From Erinaceus europaeus (Eukaryota > Chordata > Mammalia > Eulipotyphla > Erinaceidae), in contig NC_080172.1 in NCBI RefSeq assembly GCF_950295315.1, positions 111,824,353-111,888,352 on the forward strand: a DNA stretch of 64,000 bases. The letters are read 5' to 3'. The first letter of the stretch is position 1. Each line of letters begins with the position of its first letter. Positions 57,950-64,000 of this stretch are shown here, in pieces. The translations under genes were made by a program, and so were the position numbers. The notes below the pieces were generated by a model, which was not told the DNA's origin, made no database searches, and saw nothing but the letters and a program-made list of their open reading frames with translations.

Positions 57950-58120
57950 GACCTCTGTGGAAAGAAGAGGAAGATAAATACCAGGGTGAGTACTGACATG
58001 CTTAATTAGCAATTCCTCACACCGGGAGAGAGCTGCCCAGGGAGAGCAAAGGACTCACAGGAGAGAGGCTGCAGTTTAATCTCCAGGGCTGCATGTACCT
58101 GTGGTGCTCAGGCTGCTATC
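57950..58120 (+). repeat. Short duplicated segment (partner 50565-50725)
   Basis: 'cagggtgagtactgacatgc', 'gactcacaggagagaggctg' and 'cagtttaa' align with 'cagggtgagtgctgacaagc', 'gactcacaggatagaagctg' and 'cagtttat' at 50.6-50.7 kb, same orientation. It could be a low-copy interspersed repeat or part of a larger duplication. Confidence 0.6.
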
Positions 58121-58414
58121 TCTCTCTGGATCTCAAAAGACAACTCTCTCATAGCTAAAATCTTCCAAAAATTCTTGCTTATTATTTTTATTTTTTGTTG
58201 TTTGAGATACGTTATGACAGAGACCTTATCAGAAATTTTTGCTCTGGTTTTGAGCATTATCCATGGCAGTTAATACCAGGCATCAACATCATCAGTTCAA
58301 ACTGTGTAGTTTTCTGATCCCTCTCACTTGAAAACCAATATATAAACTTTTCAAAGAAGAAAGATGAAGTGATAGCATAAATATCTCAAATATAGGCAGT
58401 AAAAGATACCCTAG

Positions 58415-60160
58415 AGTAGTTTTTTTATTTCATTATTGGGTGATTAATGTTTTACATTAGACTGTAAATACAATAGTTTGTACATGCATAACTTTTCCCA
58501 GTTTTCCATATAACAACACACTCCCACTAGGTCCTATGTCATCCTTCTTGGATCTATATTCTCCCCACCCACCCCTGAGTCTTTTATTTGGTGCAATATA
58601 CCAATTCCTGTTCTGATTCTAATTGTGTTTTCTTTTCTGATCTTGTTTTTCAACTTCTGCCTGAGGATGAGATCATCCCATATTCATCCTTCTGTTTCTG
58701 ACTTATTTCACTTAACATTGATTTTTCAAGGTCTATCCAAGATCGACTGGAAATGGTGAAGGCACTATTTTTTATAGCTGAGTAGTATTCCATTGTATCA
58801 CAACTTACTCTGCCACTCATCTGTTGTTAAACACATGGGTTGCTTCCAGGTTTCGGCAATTAGAAGTTGTGCTGCCTCGAACATATGTATACACAGACCT
58901 TTTGGGATGGGTGTGTTGGCTTTCTTAGGATATATCCCCAAGAGAGGAATTGTAGTATCATAGGGTAGGTCTATTTTTAGCTTTCCAAGAGTTCTCTGGA
59001 CTGTTCTCCACAGAGGTTAGACCAATGAGCATTCCCAAAAGGAGCACAGGAGGGCTCCTTTGACCCCATAGCCTCTCCACCATTTGCTCCTGTTACCTTT
59101 TCTGATATATGACATTCTCTCGGCAGTGAAGTGGTATCTCATTGTTGTCCTTATTTGAATTTCTCTAAAAATCAGAGACATGGAACATCTTTTCATGTGT
59201 TTCTTGTCCTTTTGGATCTCTTCTGTGGTGAATATTCTGTCCATGTCCTCCCCCCATTTTTGGATAGGGTTGTTTTGCTGTTTTTTAAATTTGCCAGTTC
59301 TTTATGTATTCTGGTTATTAGCATCTTGTCTGATGTATGGCATGTAAAGATCTTCTCCTATTGTGTGAGGGGTCTCTTGGTTTGGGGACTACTCTCTTCG
59401 GACCTAAAATATTTGTGTGGAAAAGTGTGCTGCTAATCTTATGGGTTTTCCTCTGTAGGTGACTCTGTTTTTCTCTTGCAGCCTTCAGTATCCTTTCCTT
59501 TCCTTATTCCTTTCCATTCTAGATAGGATATGTCTTGGTGTCTTTAAGTCTGGGTTAATTCTGTCTGGGACCCTCCAGGCTTCTGGAATCTTTATGTCTT
59601 TGATGTTGTCTAGACTAGACAAGTTTTCAGCTATTAGGGCCTGCAGAAGGCTTTGTTCCTCTCCCTCTCTTTCTTCCTCTGGTAAGCCAATAATGTGTAT
59701 ATTGTTTCTTTTGAAGTAATCCCATAGGTCTCTGTTGTTGTTTTCCATACATCTTAATCTCATCTTGAGATCTCTTACTTCTTTTTTAGTTACTCTAATT
59801 CATCCTTGAACTTGCTAATTCTGTCTTCAGCCTCACTTATTCTATTCTCTCTCCCCTCAACTGTTTTCTGGAGTTCATCTTTTTCATTACTCTGTTCTAA
59901 ATCAGGTCAGATATTTCAGCTTTCAGCTCTCTAATAACCTTGAGATAGTTACTGTTTTCTTCCAGAGTCTGATTTGTTGTTTCTGCATATCTGATGACAA
60001 TTCTTTCAAACTCTTTACTCACTACTGTGATTATTTCCTTAGCTAGTGTTTGGATGTTGAACTCATTATTTTGTGCTTCACCCTTTGGGGGGCTTTTAGC
60101 AGCACTCTCCTCCAGATTCATTTCTCCAATATTTCTTGCTGTTGGTTTCACCATGTTTTT
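58415..60160 (-). mobile_element. Internally deleted LINE-1 (L1-G), minus strand
   Basis: Reading the minus strand: ORF1 start at 60154, ORF1 through to near 59425, then a direct junction near 59400-59415 into the last ~0.6 kb of ORF2, and the 3' UTR to 58420. About 3 kb (the ORF1 end, the endonuclease and nearly all of the reverse transcriptase) is absent. Confidence 0.9.
59430..60154 (-). pseudogene. LINE-1 ORF1 of the deleted element
   Basis: The minus-strand ATG at 60154-60152 opens MVKPTARNIGEMNLEE and KSPPKGEAQNNEFNIQTLAK, very close to the copy at 33243, then runs for 85 codons to a stop at 59897. The coiled-coil section is frameshifted (59765-59900), and the RRM-like part (LWDYFKRNNIHIIGLPEEE) is open from 59763 to 59485. 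The C-terminal domain is cut by the deletion. Confidence 0.88.
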
Positions 60161-60189
60161 GTTAAAGAATAAATTTTTATTACAGAAAA

Positions 60190-60345
60190 AAATTTCTTTA
60201 TTTATTAATGAGAAAGTTAAGAGGAGAGAGGGAAAGAACCAAACATCGCTCTAGACATGTCCTGACAGGCATTAAACTCAGGATCTCATGCTTGAGAGTC
60301 TAGTGCCTTAACCACAGCACCACCTTCAGGACCACCTAAAGCTTA
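60190..60345 (-). repeat. SINE, minus orientation
   Basis: 'aatttctttatttattaatg', 'agagggaaagaaccaaacat', 'attaaactcaggatctcatg' and 'agtgccttaaccacagcacc' are the reverse of the SINE type at 9632, close to full length. It follows the L1-G 5' end. Confidence 0.82.
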
Positions 60346-60519
60346 TTTTTACATGCCAAAAATTAAATTTCATAATTTTTTATTAGTGATTTACTAATTA
60401 TCAACAAGAATGGGTATACTTGCAAACAATTCCAACCACTAGAGTTACATAGCCTATCCCCTCCGTTGAAATTTGTATATTGTTATAGTTTTTTAAAATT
60501 TATTTCATTTATTTATAAA

Positions 60520-60975
60520 AAAAAAGAGAGACATTGACAATACCAAAGGATAAGAGGGGTACAGCTCCACACAGTTCCGACCATCAGATCTCCATATCCC
60601 ATCCACTGTCCTGATAACTCTCCTACTCTTTATCCCTCTGGGAGTATGGTTCCAAGTCATTGTGGGATGCAGAATGTGGAAGGTCTGCCTTCTATAATAG
60701 CTTCCCTGCTGAACATGGGAATTGACTGGAAGATCCAAACTCCCAGCCTGGCTCTCTCTTTTGCAAGTAGGGTGGAGCACTGGGGTAGTGGGCTCCAGGA
60801 CACATTGGAGGGGTCCTATGTCCAGGGAAGTTTGGTCGGCATCATGCTAGAACCTGGAACCTGTTGGCTGAAAAGAGAGTTAACATACAAATCCAAAGAA
60901 ATTGTTGAACAATCATGGACCTAAAGGTTGGAATAGTGCAGATGAAATGTTGGGGGATCCTCCATTTTGTCAATA
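60520..60975 (-). repeat. Repeat X core, minus orientation
   Basis: The minus strand reads the standard landmarks from 'ccaacatttcatctgcacta' near 60950 through the core to the tail at 60520 (T-rich on minus-complement). It matches 35460-35940 throughout. Confidence 0.85.
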
Positions 60976-61023
60976 CTTAGTAGGCATATTTTAGTTATAT
61001 TACAATGGGCCCTTAGCTATTCT

Positions 61024-61060
61024 AGTTTTTGTTGTTGTTGTTGTTGTTGCTGTTGTTTTC
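61024..61060. repeat. (GTT)n microsatellite
   Basis: 'gttgttgttgttgttgttgc' and following; otherwise the 60975-61150 gap shows nothing recognised. Confidence 0.9.
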
Positions 61061-61159
61061 TGATCCTGAAATCTGATATACATGTGGATTCAAGTCATTG
61101 TCCTGGGAGGTGATTTTATGGCTGGGAAAGAGAAGGAATGCTGCATCAGGGAAGAGAGT

Positions 61160-61582
61160 AGCTCCCTACCACTAGTGTTCCATATCCCAGCCCCTCCATT
61201 GGAAATGTCTGTATTCTTTATCCCTCTTGGAGAATGGCCCCAAGATCATTATGGGGTACAGAAAGTGGGACTTCTGGCTTCTGTAAATACTTCTTCACTG
61301 GCCAAGGTCATTCACAGGTTGAGCCATACTCCCAGCCTGTTTCTCTCTTCCCCCAGTGAGGTAGTCCTCTGAGGAGGGAGAGTTCCAAGACACATTAATT
61401 AGGACATCTGCCCAGGAATTGCCATCGGCATCATGGTAGTATCTGAAAATTGATGGCTGAAAAGCATTATGATACAAAGCAGAGCAAATTGTTTAATATT
61501 CAGGAACCAAAACTTAAGAATATAACAGGTGAGATTTTGGGTCTTCAAGTTGGAAGAATCTAGGAAGTCTAGTTTAGGTCTA
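61160..61582 (-). repeat. Diverged repeat X, minus orientation
   Basis: 'cccctccattggaaatgtct', 'tcattatggggtacagaaag', 'tcatggtagtatctgaaaat' and 'caaattgtttaatattcagg' match 57180-57413 plus 57646-57760 without the SINE. The LTR fragment at 61583 interrupts it after 'gtttaggtcta'. Confidence 0.75.
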
Positions 61583-61760
61583 TGTTGGGGAGTACACCAT
61601 CTCCCCCCTGCTCCATTGCTTAAGGCTGTGGACTATTTACAAAATTACTGTTTTACCTGAGGCCTGCCCTGCCTATAGGGCATGGGTTTAATACCCACTG
61701 GTTCTCACTCTTTTTGCTCCACCCCCTCTCCTTGTCACACCCTGTTTTCCACCATTTGAT
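61583..61760 (+). mobile_element. 5' part of an LTR related to 24871-25318
   Basis: It begins TGTTGGGGAG inside repeat X and shares 'tttgctccaccccctctcct' and 'tgtcacaccctg' with the solo LTR at 24.9 kb. It fades near 61760, so the 3' part is lost or diverged. Confidence 0.75.
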
Positions 61761-62404
61761 CCCCACTGGTTTTCAACTTTGGTGACAAAGAGCAGTGTGT
61801 TTCTGTGCAGGAACTGAGCCCCAGCAACAGATCTGATGGCAAGAAAAACAAATCATGTTACTCCAAGCAGAGAACTAAAAAGAAAGAAAGGGGAACATGT
61901 GGTAAAATCAGGTTTAGTTTTGGGTATTGGGCCAAAAGGACTCAGGGGAAGGAAAACTGGGAGAGGCATGGATCCACTCCTGAGTTCTCAGTCCTGGTCC
62001 TAGATGATAGGCCTGACTTGGGGGTGAGAGTGATTTACAGACATCTTTCTTGATTAAATAAGAAGTTGCAACCCTCTGACAGCACCTGTATTGTGAATCA
62101 TGTACGTCCAAATAAAAAAGGAAGATGTCAAGGAACAGCATTTTAAAAATTGTCATTTCAAAAGGTGGAAAAATGAATAAACAAGTGCACAAACCATCAA
62201 ATTTTGGAATAAAAACGAGTCTATGAAGAGAACATATCAAATACTGAACTCTGTTCTCCCTAGAAAGGGAGAAGTTCATCCAGGGAGCACCCACTAGTAG
62301 GCAGGTCATGTTCTGATCTCTGCCTCATTCACAAATACAGGCTTATTATTACTATTATTATTTATAAAAGATAAAGAAAAAAAGTATGGAAAAGCAAAAG
62401 TAAG

Positions 62405-62560
62405 CAGGAAGGGGAAATAGGATAATGGTTATGCAAACAGACTCTTATGCCTGAGGTTCTAAAGTCCCAGTTTCAGATCATACACCAACATATGGCAAAG
62501 CTTAGCAGTGCTCTGGTGTTTCCCTCTGTGTGTCTCTTGCTCGGCATTTCTCGCAAAAAC
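62405..62560 (+). repeat. Short tRNA-derived SINE
   Basis: 'gataatggttatgcaaacag' to 'agcttagcagtgctctggtg', orthologous in position to the SINE at 8155 within the duplicated block. Confidence 0.85.
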
Positions 62561-62566
62561 AAAATA

Positions 62567-62642
62567 AATTATATATATATATATATATGTATATATATGT
62601 ATATATATATATATATATATACATATATATACATATATACAC
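62567..62642. repeat. (TA)n microsatellite
   Basis: TA/ATGTAT-rich run of about 75 bp after the SINE. The copy at 8310 lacks it, so the expansion came after the duplication. Confidence 0.93.
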
Positions 62643-62689
62643 AAAAATAACCCCTGCTAATTCCTTGTGTATTTTACCATATTTGCTGG

Positions 62690-62784
62690 ACTGTGTGCTC
62701 AGAACTCAGGTCTCTGGAGAACCCACGGGCAGACTGAAGAACTGGAAGGCTTTGCTTCCTTGTTTAGGGACCTACACTTTTATA
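62690..62784 (-). promoter_or_regulatory. PRAME promoter module, third copy, splice donor deleted
   Basis: On the minus strand TATAAAA at 62784-62778 is followed by 'gtgtaggtccctaaa' and the noncoding-exon sequence to 'gagttctgagcaca'. The sequence holding the 'cagctg/gtaagt' donor in the other two copies is missing. No PRAME coding exon follows at lower coordinates, so this is probably an orphan promoter. Confidence 0.65.
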
Positions 62785-62859
62785 TCCTAGTCAGGCTAAA
62801 CCCTACTCCTCCAAATACCTGGAAGAAATAGTTCCCTTGAGGAATGAGGATACCTCCTT

Positions 62860-63560
62860 GGATCAAAAATCCTTTCAGGCTAATCCTGACTAAGACTCTC
62901 CCCAAGATTTCTCTCAGATTCACTGCAGGAGTAAAGATATCTTCAGAAAAGGAAAAACTGAGAGAATCAATTACAACCAAACTAGAACTACAAGAACTTC
63001 TAAAGAGTCTCTTCTAAAAGCAAATACACACTTATAGCCCAGCATAAAATATGGGACTGACATATTTCAAATTCACTAAACATTCCTGGTCTAAACTCAC
63101 CCATGAAAAGGCTCAGAGTTGGAATGTGGATCAAGATCATGCACCAAACACATGCTATCTGCAGCAGACCTATGTGGTCCAAAAAGACCAGAATAGGCTC
63201 AATGGGAAGGATGGAAATCCATCTTTTGAGCCCCTGTTGAGGGGGAATTGGGACACCTTGCTTATATTCGATACGATGGATTATGGATTTCAAACTAGTT
63301 AAAACTATGAAACAGAAGGACAAGCTACATAATGTCCAGGGACTCAGTCAACTATGAGTAGCTCACAGTGCTCAACATCTAGGCCCAGGGAAAGGGCAGC
63401 ACATCAAGCGACAGCGTCCCTGAGACACCTGAGGAAGTGTGTCCAGAGCAATATCCTCAGAGTAGGGGGCTAACTCCCCACTCTCTAGAGCAGGTACATC
63501 AGGCAGGCAGAACACTAGTAAGGAGACAAAAGAATTAAATGAAGAGCTGGACATGTTAGA
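62860..63560 (+). mobile_element. Ancient LINE-1 fragment (ORF1 end / ORF2 start)
   Basis: 'ctagaactacaagaacttct' followed by 'aaagagtctcttctaaaagc' is an ORF1 end. Near 63060-63180 the sequence parallels the ORF2 start (cattcctggtctaaactcac for the NGLNSPI region; 'gctatctgcagcagacctat' for CCLQETH). 'gaattaaatgaagagctgg' near 63534 matches a later ORF2 block. It is much more diverged than the other L1s. Confidence 0.7.
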
Positions 63561-63719
63561 AAATCAAACAAATAATCAGAGTCCTGCTGATACATGCTGA
63601 AGTACTGCTAGAATTGGGATTCAGAGCTCTTTATACTTCTCCACTCAGCCCCCAAAATGACTCAATTACAATATAAGGTGTCTCCTGATTCTCTCTCTCT
63701 TTTTTAATTTTTAATTTAG

Positions 63720-63850
63720 TACTATTACTTTCTTAAAATTTTTACCAGAGTACTGCTCAGGTTTATGATGGTGCCAAGTATTGTAGCTGGCACTTCGTAG
63801 CCTCAGGCATGAAAGAGTTTATGCATAACCATTATGCGATCTATCCCACC
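63720..63850 (-). repeat. Short tRNA-derived SINE, minus orientation
   Basis: 'ttttaccagagtactgctca', 'ggtttatgatggtgccaagt' and 'tatgcataaccattatgcga' are the reverse of the SINE type at 8155. 63850-64000 is AT-rich with nothing recognised. Confidence 0.82.
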
Positions 63851-64000
63851 CTGTACTTTAATTTTTTTATTTATGTTGATTTTACATAAGTACTCACAAT
63901 ATAGACTTAGATATATAGATATATAGATTTCACATCAAGTATAGTATTTAAACAATGATGACCAGAAATCATACACAAGTATATAAGACCAAAGCATCAC

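Larger units (their letters stand above)
61797..62850 (+). repeat. Segmental duplication, copy B (partner 7490-8590)
   Basis: Collinear with copy A, including the TTA-type microsatellite (62342-62362), the short SINE (62405-62560) and the PRAME promoter module. Differences include an expanded TA microsatellite after the SINE and a deletion of about 65 bp that removes the noncoding exon's splice donor. Confidence 0.88.

Noticed and set aside
62530..62790. Open frames rich in Ile-Tyr near 62.5-62.7 kb
   Set aside because: Also a translated TA microsatellite plus SINE sequence.
1..64000. CRISPR arrays, operons, ribosome-binding sites, prophage or plasmid features
   Set aside because: Sequence is mammalian repeat-rich DNA; repeated units are transposons and microsatellites, with no regularly spaced direct repeats with unique spacers.

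Overview
This window is mammalian nuclear DNA, almost certainly from a hedgehog (Erinaceidae). Three things point there: a 5'-truncated Vingi-type non-LTR retrotransposon near 23.1-24.8 kb (Vingi is known in mammals only from hedgehogs), tRNA-derived SINEs whose 3' tails match that Vingi tail, and dense LINE-1. There are no bacterial-style operons, CRISPR arrays or structural RNA genes. The species call is an inference from repeat families.

The only host gene that reads through is a PRAME-family (leucine-rich-repeat, germline-type) gene on the + strand. Its three coding exons, 13476-13768, 14518-15090 and 16577-17189, join in phase to 1479 nt (492 aa plus stop). A TATA box (11462) and a noncoding first exon ending at a consensus donor (11573) lie upstream. 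A second PRAME copy lies head-to-head on the - strand (TATA 8520-8526, noncoding exon ending at 8415, first coding exon 6656-6365) and is broken by a 1-bp deletion. Two more PRAME remnants (28412-29028 minus; about 29480-29910 plus) sit in the two arms of a ~3 kb inverted duplication centred near 29 kb. A third copy of the promoter module is at 62.70-62.78 kb (minus). The window is therefore part of a PRAME cluster shaped by local duplication.

Layout: 1-5.8 kb, a LINE-1 with ORF2, then a tandem L1-tail/repeat-X composite. 6.3-17.5 kb, the divergent PRAME pair. 17.6-23 kb, SINEs and unrecognised DNA. 23.0-25.4 kb, a SINE/Vingi chimera and a solo LTR with a 6-bp target duplication. 25.6-32.3 kb, the inverted duplication. 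32.5-44 kb, a train of five L1 pieces with repeat X between them. 45.2-50.05 kb, a minus-strand endogenous retrovirus with paired LTRs, a lysine-type primer-binding site, a 6-bp target duplication and mostly non-coding contents. 51.27-57.16 kb, a structurally full-length but mutated L1. 57.2-64 kb, repeat X, an internally deleted minus-strand L1, a segmental duplication of the 7.5-8.6 kb region and an ancient L1.

'Repeat X' is my label for an unclassified interspersed family (at least ~1 kb, A-rich 3' tail) seen in more than ten copies on both strands. It holds no coding capacity I can recognise. All identities come from reading the sequence; none was confirmed by database search.
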